Source: Cytophagales bacterium (GTDB lineage Bacteria > Bacteroidota > Bacteroidia > Cytophagales > JAHDFW01). Taken from it: DNA of 51,876 nt. Below, in pieces: positions 1 through 7,950 of this stretch. The notes beneath the pieces were generated by a model. The model was not told the DNA's origin, searched no databases, and saw nothing but the letters and a program-made list of their open reading frames with translations. The stretch is from contig JAHDFW010000002.1 in assembly GCA_020627945.1 (NCBI GenBank), forward strand, positions 24,219 through 76,094, in the 5' to 3' direction. The stretch's first letter is position 1; each line of letters starts with the position of its first letter. Position numbers and translations under genes: made by a program.

Positions 1-43
1 CCATGAGCACCGTTAAAAAAATTATAAATCCTTTATTTTTCAT
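1..43 (-). CDS. N-terminus of probable SecDF translocase subunit (partial)
   Basis: A reading frame on the minus strand starts with ATG at 43 and runs out of the window. The 14 visible residues are MKNKGFIIFLTVLM: a short polar start (MKNKG) followed by a hydrophobic helix. From memory, Bacteroidota SecDF proteins typically begin MQNKG followed by such a helix. If correct, this is the fused SecD-SecF subunit that uses the proton gradient to help Sec export. The fragment is too short to prove the family; another membrane protein is possible. Confidence 0.4.
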   Translation of the reverse strand, partial: MKNKGFIIFLTVLM

Positions 44-176
44 TTTTGTTAAGTTAAATCAATTCCTAAAAATTGAATTGAATATATTTTGTTGATTTAA
101 ATGATTCCATTGATTACATCACAATACCACAATATCACGTTCTAAAACACGAACGTACATAACGGTAATGCTAACG

Positions 177-207
177 TGAATACAAATAAAACGTGTATTT
201 GTATTCA
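177..207. repeat. 12-bp inverted repeat (hairpin)
   Basis: TGAATACAAATA (177-188) and TATTTGTATTCA (196-207) are perfect inverted arms around a 7-nt loop. The element lies just past the stop of the small minus-strand gene ending at 221. It could end that transcript, but no T-run follows on the minus strand, so a classic intrinsic terminator is not shown. Confidence 0.55.
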
Positions 208-220
208 AATAAGAAACTTG

Positions 221-583
221 CTAGGGGGCGTTTATGGAAAGGATTCGGGAGAACATTACCCGAAAAAACCTAGTAGTAGAAACTATCAATACCGGCTTAA
301 CAGTCTCATTCTCCAACTTAAATTCCACAAAATGATTGAATACATATTTGGAAAAGTCATCAAACTCAACTGCAAAAATCGACAGTGTAGCTTCAAAATT
401 AAGATTCGAAATGGAAGGAACTGACTTTTGCTCTTCTTTGTTATTAGAAACCTCTTTTTGGGTTTCAACAGAAGACTTAGGCAACATGGTGTTCACATAA
501 CCTTTAGCCAATACAGATGTTAATAGCACCAATATCAAGCTAAATGCTCGTACAAACCTTCCTATGTTAAACTTTTCAGTCAT
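221..583 (-). CDS. Small membrane-anchored or exported protein of unknown function
   Basis: A 120-residue protein that I do not recognise. It has a basic start (MTEKFNIGRFVRAF), a hydrophobic stretch at about residues 14-27 that could be a signal peptide or signal anchor, then a polar, charged linker rich in E, K, S and N (about 35-58). The C-terminal half is mixed hydrophobic and charged and ends in a basic FFRVMFSR stretch. It lies between udk and the probable secDF, on the same strand, 47 nt beyond the udk stop codon. An antisense frame at 176-424 is shorter and has no recognisable sequence, so the minus-strand call is preferred. No enzymatic motif is visible. Confidence 0.6.
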   Translation of the reverse strand: MTEKFNIGRFVRAFSLILVLLTSVLAKGYVNTMLPKSSVETQKEVSNNKEEQKSVPSISNLNFEATLSIFAVEFDDFSKYVFNHFVEFKLENETVKPVLIVSTTRFFRVMFSRILSINAP

Positions 584-630
584 TTATCCCATTTAGAAAC
601 GGCGAAAATAAACTAATTATTGCTAAATCC

Positions 631-1245
631 CTACAATTTTGTTTTCAGATACGTAGAAACCACATCTAAGGCCGTGCTAAAATCCTTATTATTCTGTACA
701 ACAATATCAGATTCATGTTTAAATGGTTCTATATATTTAGCATACGTAGGTGCCACATGTTCTGTATAACGATAAAGTACGTCATCCAGATCGTAACCAC
801 GTTCCATATTGTCTCGCACAATCCGCCTCTTCAGTTTAACATGCTCATTTGCGTCTACAAATACTTTCAGGTCAAAAAACTCAGATAACACATCAAAGTA
901 AAAAACAAAAATCCCTTCAACTATAATAATCGGTGCTGGGTTGATTAGTATCTTATCTGGGACCTTATTTGGGTTATTGAAGGTGTATTCAGTTAGTTCT
1001 ATCGTTTCGTTTTGTGTTAAGCGATCTAAATCTTTTGCCATTCTACCATGATCAATACAACTTGGGAGATCAAAGTTTGTAACTCCATTACGATCAATCT
1101 GCTGCTCCTCTTTTGGCTTATAATAATTATCTTGAGAAAGAAGACATACCGAACCATTATTAAATCGTTCTACTAAATGCTTCACAAAATATGTTTTTCC
1201 TGAGGCACTCCCCCCTGTAATTCCTACTATAAATGGTTTTGTCAT
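631..1245 (-). CDS. udk: Uridine kinase
   Basis: Phosphorylates uridine and cytidine to UMP and CMP in the cytosolic pyrimidine salvage pathway. The 204-residue protein carries the P-loop GGSASGKT at residues 11-18 and the family segments SQDNYYKP, NFDLPSCID and IIIVEGIF, followed by the RRIVRD arginine segment that acts as the lid. The start is placed at ATG 1245 because MTKPFIVGITGG aligns with the normal family N-terminus; an in-frame ATG seven codons upstream would add residues not usual in the family. Length is normal. It lies between rdgB and the small unknown gene, all on the minus strand. Confidence 0.93.
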   Translation of the reverse strand: MTKPFIVGITGGSASGKTYFVKHLVERFNNGSVCLLSQDNYYKPKEEQQIDRNGVTNFDLPSCIDHGRMAKDLDRLTQNETIELTEYTFNNPNKVPDKILINPAPIIIVEGIFVFYFDVLSEFFDLKVFVDANEHVKLKRRIVRDNMERGYDLDDVLYRYTEHVAPTYAKYIEPFKHESDIVVQNNKDFSTALDVVSTYLKTKL

Positions 1246-1335
1246 GGTACTGGCTTTGAGTTGCAAATCTTTAAATTTTTCCTAATAAATCCTAACGTGT
1301 TGTTTTGTATAAAACACAAAACACATTTTAACCCG

Positions 1336-1917
1336 CTATTTCCCACTCAAAAACTGAAGCAATAACTGCGTCGCTTTTCCTCTATGACTAATTTTATTCT
1401 TTTCGTCCAAACTCATTTCGGCAAAAGTAATTTCATAATTAGCAGGTTTAAATATAGGGTCATAGCCAAAACCATGGTCACCTTTAAGTACTTCTACTAT
1501 TTCTCCTTCTACTACACCATCGAACTGATGTTGTTCATGTTCTCCTAATATCAAAGATATTACGGTTCTAAATCTAGCCTTTCGATCATTTTTACCAGAA
1601 AGATTTCTCAACAACAAATCTATATTATCCAAATTGTTCTTTTGTGGCCCCGCATATCGGGCTGAATAAACTCCTGGTTCATTATTAAGCGAATACACTT
1701 CTAGACCTGTATCATCCGCAAAGCAAGGAATTCTATATTTGTCCCAAACATATTGAGCTTTCAAGAGCGCATTGCCTTCTAACGTATCCGCAGTCTCTGG
1801 AATATCTTCAAAACAACCTATATCATGTAATCCTTTAACGTTGAAACCATGAGGTTCCAAGAGCTTATTAATCTCTATTAATTTGTTCTTATTTCCTGTA
1901 GCAAAACAAAGTTCCAT
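1336..1917 (-). CDS. rdgB: XTP/dITP pyrophosphatase (RdgB/HAM1 family)
   Basis: Hydrolyses non-canonical purine triphosphates (ITP, dITP, XTP) to monophosphates and PPi, which keeps them out of DNA and RNA. The 193-residue protein starts MELCFATGNKNKL, with the family ATGNKNK signature at residues 6-12. It also has the FADDTGLEV active-site segment, PGVYSARYAG, FGYDPIF and the C-terminal KNKISHRGKA motif. The start is taken at ATG 1917; the longer frame from 1962 would prefix a hydrophobic segment that runs into the hairpin at 1951-1980 and is not typical of the family. Confidence 0.93.
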   Translation of the reverse strand: MELCFATGNKNKLIEINKLLEPHGFNVKGLHDIGCFEDIPETADTLEGNALLKAQYVWDKYRIPCFADDTGLEVYSLNNEPGVYSARYAGPQKNNLDNIDLLLRNLSGKNDRKARFRTVISLILGEHEQHQFDGVVEGEIVEVLKGDHGFGYDPIFKPANYEITFAEMSLDEKNKISHRGKATQLLLQFLSGK

Positions 1918-1950
1918 AAATCCTTTAATTGTAATGAGCACAAAAATAAA

Positions 1951-1980
1951 AATCGGGATCAATATATATTGACCCCGATT
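1951..1980 (-). terminator. Intrinsic terminator after the 2021-3841 gene
   Basis: AATCGGG-A-TCAATA and TATTGA-C-CCCGATT form a stem with one mismatch. On the minus strand it is followed by TTTTTATTTTTG, a good T-run. It lies 41 nt past the stop of the T9SS cargo gene. Confidence 0.75.
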
Positions 1981-2020
1981 CTAAATAAATTTTCTTCTTA
2001 TAAGAAGAGTTCAATTGGTT

Positions 2021-3841
2021 TTACTTTACGATAAGTTTCTTAACGTAATTCTGAGTACCGTTAGATAACTTAACCATATAAACACCAGACATCATTTCAT
2101 CCAGTTCAATTTCAACATTATTAGCATAAGAAATATTTTCTTTTGATTTGATGGTTCTTCCTGTCAAATCTAATAGCTCGAGACTAAGGTTAGAAAGATT
2201 GCTGTTGTTACCTAAAGCAACAGTAACTTTGTTTTCCGCTGGATTTGGATAAAGTTGGAAGTCTTTGCTTAACTCCTCTTCTACACCAACAGTTTCTGGG
2301 AATGTTCCAAAGTTGATGGTAATACCATAATAGTATCCACCTCCTGTCCAGAATTGATCAGATGGAATCCAGTTTGGACGTTCCGCAGCAGTAACAAACG
2401 ATCTTCCTTCAATATAGTCCGTGTTCGACCCAAGGATACCAGAACTTAATCCACCTTCAATCTCAACCAATCCTACCATATATACACCTTCATCTAAGAT
2501 TTCGTGTCTTCTAAAATGTAAGTAGAACACAGAATCTTGGTCATCTGGCATACCCGCAAATGAAGTAATTGTATCCGTTCTAATGGTATCACCAAAGACA
2601 TTGAATTGTAATTCATCCCACTTAGCAATATAACCATAAAAACTTGCTCCAGGTGATGTACCTCTCACCAAAATTTCCATTTGCTTAATTGTATCAGGAG
2701 TATACATATTAAAGAGGTTACCAAATGTCACATCCGTAAAACCGTTTTGAGGTTGGAAACCTGTATTTGCTGTAAACACACTTGAGTATCTAGATTCATC
2801 AACATAAAATGCCTTAGTTGCCACCATATTATCCGGAGGATAAAAATCAGTTGAATCCATATCAACAGAAAGTTCAATAGCATAAAACCCTGTATCGAAA
2901 GGAACAAACGGAGTTGTAAATGTCACAGGCTTTTCATTAAATGCATTAATATTAGTTACTTCCTCATCAGCAGTAGCATTATTTGGAACAACATTATAAG
3001 TTGCGGTAGCTGAAGGAATGGAAACAGAACCATTATTTTCGATGGTTCCAGTAATATTAAAACCTTGGAAAGAAGCTTGTTTCAAAGGAATCACCTTATA
3101 AGGTGAAAATTCAGAACCAGGGTTGGCAGCTGTAAGGTTGTATTGCGGTATAATTTTACCACCTTCAACACATAATCTAATATTCCAGTTATAATCATAA
3201 TCTGGGTTTATATCTCCCAATTGACCGATATCGCCACCATCTTCCCACCAGGCACCTCTATCTCTAACCATCGGTCCTTCACCAGCTCCCATTGGAAACC
3301 CTCCAGAACCGTTAGCTACACTTTGGAAAATTTTAACTCTTAGCAAATAAGTAGTATCTCTATTGATCGCTAAAGAAGAATCGAAATAAATTTCATTCCA
3401 ACCTAGTATCGTAATATCAGAAGTTACATTTTTAGAGTAAAGTGCACTGTCTCCGATAATAAGATTTCCTCCTACTGTAACTTCACTTCCCTCATACAAT
3501 TCTAAATAAATACTATCATAAGCAGGTTCAGCTAAGTCTGTTGTAGAATCAATAAAAATTCTCGCTCCAACAAATGTAGATGTATCTTCAAAAAAGGCAA
3601 GATCAGATTGATCGATAAAAATCATAGCAGACCATTCACCTGTTCCAAAACCAAATCTAGTAATATTATCACCATCATAATTTAAGGTTTGAGCACAGGA
3701 AGGGGGTGCTTTAGAAATTGCTGGACCTGTACCCAATGGATAATCCATAAAGTAACTTTTCTTTTGTTCTGCTTGTCCATAAGAAGCTAGAACTGCCCCA
3801 AGACAAACAATCAGGGACAAAATTTTGTAAACTTTCTTCAT
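2021..3841 (-). CDS. Exported protein with T9SS type A C-terminal sorting domain
   Basis: A 606-residue exported protein. The signal peptide (MKKVYKILSLIVCLGAVLASYGQA) ends near residue 24. The central part is beta-rich; around the middle NNGSVSIPSATATYNVVP resembles CARDB-like immunoglobulin folds. The last ~80 residues form a T9SS sorting domain with the usual YPNPAENKVTVAL start, a DLTGR turn, SGVYMVKL and the final KKLIVK. The start is placed at the second Met (ATG 3841), which gives a standard signal peptide. It is thus expected to cross the outer membrane by T9SS and be released or surface-anchored. It lacks the adhesin module of the next three genes. The specific role is not known. Confidence 0.88.
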   Translation of the reverse strand: MKKVYKILSLIVCLGAVLASYGQAEQKKSYFMDYPLGTGPAISKAPPSCAQTLNYDGDNITRFGFGTGEWSAMIFIDQSDLAFFEDTSTFVGARIFIDSTTDLAEPAYDSIYLELYEGSEVTVGGNLIIGDSALYSKNVTSDITILGWNEIYFDSSLAINRDTTYLLRVKIFQSVANGSGGFPMGAGEGPMVRDRGAWWEDGGDIGQLGDINPDYDYNWNIRLCVEGGKIIPQYNLTAANPGSEFSPYKVIPLKQASFQGFNITGTIENNGSVSIPSATATYNVVPNNATADEEVTNINAFNEKPVTFTTPFVPFDTGFYAIELSVDMDSTDFYPPDNMVATKAFYVDESRYSSVFTANTGFQPQNGFTDVTFGNLFNMYTPDTIKQMEILVRGTSPGASFYGYIAKWDELQFNVFGDTIRTDTITSFAGMPDDQDSVFYLHFRRHEILDEGVYMVGLVEIEGGLSSGILGSNTDYIEGRSFVTAAERPNWIPSDQFWTGGGYYYGITINFGTFPETVGVEEELSKDFQLYPNPAENKVTVALGNNSNLSNLSLELLDLTGRTIKSKENISYANNVEIELDEMMSGVYMVKLSNGTQNYVKKLIVK

Positions 3842-3895
3842 AATCAACTAAAATTAGTACGGTAAATTTACAAACGGAAGGTTTGTAATCAAAAA

Positions 3896-3920
3896 AAGAA
3901 GCAGGTTATTCCTGCTTCTT
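3896..3920 (-). terminator. Intrinsic terminator after the 3946-5817 gene
   Basis: AAGAAGCAGG and CCTGCTTCTT form a perfect 10-bp stem with loop TTATT. On the minus strand it is followed by a run of T. It lies 26 nt past the stop codon of the first adhesin-like paralogue. Confidence 0.85.
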
Positions 3921-3945
3921 TACAATTTTGTCTTAAGAATGTTTA

Positions 3946-5817
3946 TTACTTCAAGACCACTTTCTTCGTTGCAGTGTGTTCTCCATTCGATATTTCCACA
4001 AAATAAACACCTGAATCAAATTCGGACAAATTAAGTTCAACTCTTGTTCTTCCCAACAAATTATCATTCTCCAAAAGATTTCTACCCGTAATATCTCGAA
4101 CGATCAATTGTTTTGCTTTAAAACTTTCTTCTATCTGTATAAATGCCACATCATTTACTGGATTAGGGTATACTTTAATCGCGGATGACAAATCATGATT
4201 AGGTTGCACACCATTAAACAACATCATTTCAAGGCTTATCGGCCAAGTGGTTAAGACAGGTTGACCGTTCGTATACTGATACAATTCAGAATTCGCAAAC
4301 GGCGTCGTAACCTCTTCTACTCCTGCTTGATAAGTTACTGCATGAATCCCGCTGTTTCCTGAAGACCAATTACCAAAAAAATCTCTAAAACCTAAAATTC
4401 CAATAGAAAGAGCATCAACATTAGCTTCTTCTACAACACAAACCACAAAATTTCCATTATGCTCGAACCCTAAACCGCCAAATGGTTCAAAATCATATAC
4501 TAATGTATGAATTGATCCATCATCATATCCAGTAGGAACCAAGATTACATCACTTGTAAAGATTGGCTTAACCTCTTGCCCTATTGTATTAAACGCATTA
4601 TCATACTCATAAACTTCTACCCAAGTTCTTTGCCCAGTAGATTTAGGAGCTACTTGCACTTGAACATTTTTTATTCGGTTCAACGATCCTTGAGTATTTA
4701 GATTAAAAGAAGCTCCATATAGAACTTTGTTTACTGATTCTCCACTGGGCCCCTGAAGTAAAGGAGGAAGATTAATATAATTATCAGCAGTAACTCTAGT
4801 ATTACCAGTAACACCTTGAAACACATCGTTTCCTGACGAACTCATTAAATCATAATATACCGGTTCGACTCTACCATACCACGTATTCCCAACTCTTACT
4901 GCGTTATTTCTGGAAGCCATGTTGTTTACCGGTATATCATCTGTCTGATCTATGGTTACATTTACTTCTAAGTCATAAGAAGTAAGTAGCATCGGATCTG
5001 TAACTTCCCATATTCCTCTTGTTGTTATTTGACTTCCAACTTGAAGTACCGAACTATTCTCTTCCACAAAATTATCTGTTTGCTGACTTACTGTAAGATC
5101 TGAAACAAAACCACCAATAGGCTCAATACCTGCATTTTCTAAGGTCAATGCATAAGGGAATTTTGGCAATTGCTCTGGCGGATAAAAACCTAACATGCTA
5201 AAACCATAAGTTTCTACATCCAAACTATTAACTTGAATATCAAATAAAACAGGTTTTCCAATTCGAATATCGTCTATTGCTATTAACTCTTGAGCAGTAG
5301 TGGAATGGTGAAACACCAAGTACACCTTTTTATCTATATAATCCTTAAATGGAACGACAACTTTATTATGTTGTCCTAATCCATCACCAACTTCTTTAAT
5401 AATCAATTCTCCGTTAGTTAGGATATCATTCACCGAAGTCGGTAAAGTATCCATCACATATACGTCATGCGGATCTAAATAAGCACCGCTGCTATTTACA
5501 TTAAACCAAAAGTAACTAAGTTCTATATCTTTATCTTGAACTCCAGTTAAATCAATTTCTGGAGAAATTAGAAAATTATCTGACGTAAAGTTTGCACCAT
5601 TTCGCCATGAATAAGAGACCGCACAACCCACGCTATAATTCCCATATTGAGTATTATGTTGCCAATCAGGGGCGTTTGCGGTAGCACCTTGCATGGTGGT
5701 CCAACCTTGATTTAAAAAGTTTGGATCTTCAAAATCTTCGGAATAAACACTCTGCGAATTAACAGAATAAGAAATCAAACAACACAGGACAAAAGCTAAA
5801 TAGTACAGTTTTTTCAT
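3946..5817 (-). CDS. T9SS-exported adhesin-like protein, tandem paralogue 1
   Basis: A 623-residue exported protein. The start is taken at ATG 5817 (MKKLYYLAFVLCCLISYSVNSQ), which gives a clean signal peptide; the longer frame from 5886 would put an extra hydrophobic tract in front. Residues ~25-190 match the cleaved-adhesin/choice-of-anchor-J pattern: YSEDFEDPNF, SDNFLISPEIDL, LSYFWFNV, YLVFHHS and a closing AIDDIRIG. A long beta-rich middle is shared with the two following paralogues (VETYGF, FPYALTLENAG, TTWPISLE). The T9SS sorting domain starts at VYPNPVND and ends in TKKVVLK. Binding to glycans or other surface polymers is a guess from the fold. Its own terminator lies downstream. Confidence 0.88.
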   Translation of the reverse strand: MKKLYYLAFVLCCLISYSVNSQSVYSEDFEDPNFLNQGWTTMQGATANAPDWQHNTQYGNYSVGCAVSYSWRNGANFTSDNFLISPEIDLTGVQDKDIELSYFWFNVNSSGAYLDPHDVYVMDTLPTSVNDILTNGELIIKEVGDGLGQHNKVVVPFKDYIDKKVYLVFHHSTTAQELIAIDDIRIGKPVLFDIQVNSLDVETYGFSMLGFYPPEQLPKFPYALTLENAGIEPIGGFVSDLTVSQQTDNFVEENSSVLQVGSQITTRGIWEVTDPMLLTSYDLEVNVTIDQTDDIPVNNMASRNNAVRVGNTWYGRVEPVYYDLMSSSGNDVFQGVTGNTRVTADNYINLPPLLQGPSGESVNKVLYGASFNLNTQGSLNRIKNVQVQVAPKSTGQRTWVEVYEYDNAFNTIGQEVKPIFTSDVILVPTGYDDGSIHTLVYDFEPFGGLGFEHNGNFVVCVVEEANVDALSIGILGFRDFFGNWSSGNSGIHAVTYQAGVEEVTTPFANSELYQYTNGQPVLTTWPISLEMMLFNGVQPNHDLSSAIKVYPNPVNDVAFIQIEESFKAKQLIVRDITGRNLLENDNLLGRTRVELNLSEFDSGVYFVEISNGEHTATKKVVLK

Positions 5818-5876
5818 AATAGTAAATTTTATGTAACTTCCTAAGATACAAAATTTACTGCTAATTACAAATAAAA

Positions 5877-5902
5877 AAAGGAGCAAGTTTCCTTGCTCCT
5901 TT
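5877..5902 (-). terminator. Intrinsic terminator after the 5930-7810 gene
   Basis: AAAGGAGCAAG (5877-5887) and CTTGCTCCTTT (5892-5902) form an 11-bp perfect stem with a 4-nt loop. On the minus strand a T-run follows. It lies 28 nt past the stop of paralogue 2. Confidence 0.87.
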
Positions 5903-5929
5903 CATCTAAGTTTAATTTTAAGTACGTTA

Positions 5930-7810
5930 TTATTTAACGATTAGCTTTTTAACGGCTTTGTTTTCACCATCTGTAAACTCTACAAAGTAGATTCCTTTGT
6001 CGTACTGCTCAGCGTTAATATTAACAATTTTTTGTCCTTTAACATTCTCGTTAGCCATAACTCTTCCAGCAACATCTGTAATTCTCATTGATGTTGGGTT
6101 AAAGTCTCCAGAGATTGTAATGTGTGCTACACCTTCAGTTGGGTTTGGATAAACTTCAATAGCATGTGACATATCAAAATTCTCTTCAATTCCAGTAGCA
6201 TTAGCTACTCTCAAGCTAATAGGCCATGTAGTACGGATAGACTCTCCAGTAGAACCAATTACATAAAGTAAAGAGTTGTTAAAAGGAGTAGTAGTAGGCA
6301 CTCCAGTAGTAGAAGTATAATTAATAGCGTGTAAACCACTATTGTTTGCAGACCAGTTAGTAAAGAAATCACGGAATCCTAATAATCCAATAGATTCGAA
6401 TTCAGAGTTTCCTTGCTCAACCACACATACAATATACTTACCTGGGTTTTCGATTGCTAAACCTCCTTGATCCACGAAATCGTAAATCAACATATGGATG
6501 TTTCCATCATCGAATCCAGCAGGAATTTGAATAGTATCACTAACTAATACAGGCTCGATTATATCTCCAATAGTATTTAAAGCCTTGTCGTAATCATAAA
6601 TTTCAATCCAAGTATTTTGACCTGTTATTTTAGGAGCTACCATTGCTTCAACTTGAGTAATACTAGTTTTAGTATTAAAGCTAAAGCTACCTCCAAACAT
6701 CACTTTATTTACTTGCTCTCCATTTGGTCCACCTAAGAAAGACTGAATATTTTGGTAACGATCAGCAGTAAATCTTGTGAAACCTAAAAGTCCACTATAC
6801 AAATCGAAATCTGGAAGATATTCCATTACATTGTAATACGCCGTATCAATCCTTGTATACCAGTCGCTTGAAGTACTAATTACATATTGTTCTGATAAGC
6901 TATTATTCGTTTGAATTTTATCGTTTGAGTCAATTGCTACCGTTACATCCATGGTATATTGTTGATCGGCTTCAGGCCCAAGTAGCTCCACGAATCCACG
7001 TGAAGTAATAGAATCGCCTGGTCGCATAAACGCAGTATTCGATAAATTAAAGTCTCCTTGAAACAAATTCAATTCGGCATCTACCTCAAATCCTCTAAAA
7101 CTTTCTACACCAACATTTTCAACGGTAATTGCGTATGGGAATTTAGGAGTTTGTTCATACGGGTAATAACCAAGAACTCCAAATCCATAAGTCTCAACGT
7201 CAATTGAAGATAATGCAATATCATACAACGCAGGCTCATCGATGCTAATATCATCTAAAGCCAAAACGTGCTGATCATACGCATTGTGATGGAAAATCAA
7301 GAAAATTGAATCTTCTCCTTTATAATCTCTGAAATCTATTTCTACTTTATTCCAAGTACCAGCTCCATCACCAATCTCTTTGTGCAGTCTTACAGCACTA
7401 TCGATAATTTCACCAATCGAGTCTGGTCTACCAAACATGATAAACAAATCGTGTCCATCCACAAACTGTCCACCATAATCTCTGTTAAACCAGTAGTAAG
7501 TAAGGTTTACTTTACCTAATGTCACATTAGACATATCTATCTGAGGAGAAACTAAATAATTATCTGCTCTATAGATATTATTGTTACTCCAAGAGTAAGA
7601 CGTGGCTGCACCATCTCCATAGTTCCCATAACCAGTCTCTTGAGCCCAGTTTGGAGAAGTTGCTGTATCCGTCTGGAATACGGTCCACCCCGTGCTAAAA
7701 ATGTTGCTACTAAAATCATCACTAAAAACAGGTTGAGCATTCACACTTCCTGCCCATATAACTGCCATAGCAACCGTGAAAATTTTTACCCAAGTAAATT
7801 TACTTTTCAT
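5930..7810 (-). CDS. T9SS-exported adhesin-like protein, tandem paralogue 2
   Basis: A 626-residue exported protein with a signal peptide ending near SVNAQ (residue ~26). The N-terminal module again has FSDDFSSN, RADNYLVSPQIDM, LTYYWFN, IFLIFHHNAYDQ and ALDDISID, as in cleaved-adhesin/choice-of-anchor-J domains. The middle region is clearly homologous to paralogue 1 (for example VETYGFGVLGYYPYEQ against VETYGFSMLGFYPPEQ, and LLGFRDFF). The T9SS sorting domain starts VYPNPTEGV and ends KKLIVK. Each gene of the array has its own terminator or a gap of more than 100 nt, so these look like separately transcribed duplicates. The ligand is unknown. Confidence 0.88.
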   Translation of the reverse strand: MKSKFTWVKIFTVAMAVIWAGSVNAQPVFSDDFSSNIFSTGWTVFQTDTATSPNWAQETGYGNYGDGAATSYSWSNNNIYRADNYLVSPQIDMSNVTLGKVNLTYYWFNRDYGGQFVDGHDLFIMFGRPDSIGEIIDSAVRLHKEIGDGAGTWNKVEIDFRDYKGEDSIFLIFHHNAYDQHVLALDDISIDEPALYDIALSSIDVETYGFGVLGYYPYEQTPKFPYAITVENVGVESFRGFEVDAELNLFQGDFNLSNTAFMRPGDSITSRGFVELLGPEADQQYTMDVTVAIDSNDKIQTNNSLSEQYVISTSSDWYTRIDTAYYNVMEYLPDFDLYSGLLGFTRFTADRYQNIQSFLGGPNGEQVNKVMFGGSFSFNTKTSITQVEAMVAPKITGQNTWIEIYDYDKALNTIGDIIEPVLVSDTIQIPAGFDDGNIHMLIYDFVDQGGLAIENPGKYIVCVVEQGNSEFESIGLLGFRDFFTNWSANNSGLHAINYTSTTGVPTTTPFNNSLLYVIGSTGESIRTTWPISLRVANATGIEENFDMSHAIEVYPNPTEGVAHITISGDFNPTSMRITDVAGRVMANENVKGQKIVNINAEQYDKGIYFVEFTDGENKAVKKLIVK

Positions 7811-7950
7811 ACTACATTAAACTAAGATTTCAAATTTTATTACTGTTGAGTGTTAAATACCACACTCAAATCCATTGTGCAAATAACACCTTTTTTAAAC
7901 AAAAACCAAAACATTTAACAATGATCTTACTAAACTTTTGGACATTTCTA

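Noticed and set aside
176-424. 82-codon plus-strand frame
   Set aside because: It is antisense to the small exported-protein gene, begins inside the hairpin, and its sequence has no protein-like pattern.
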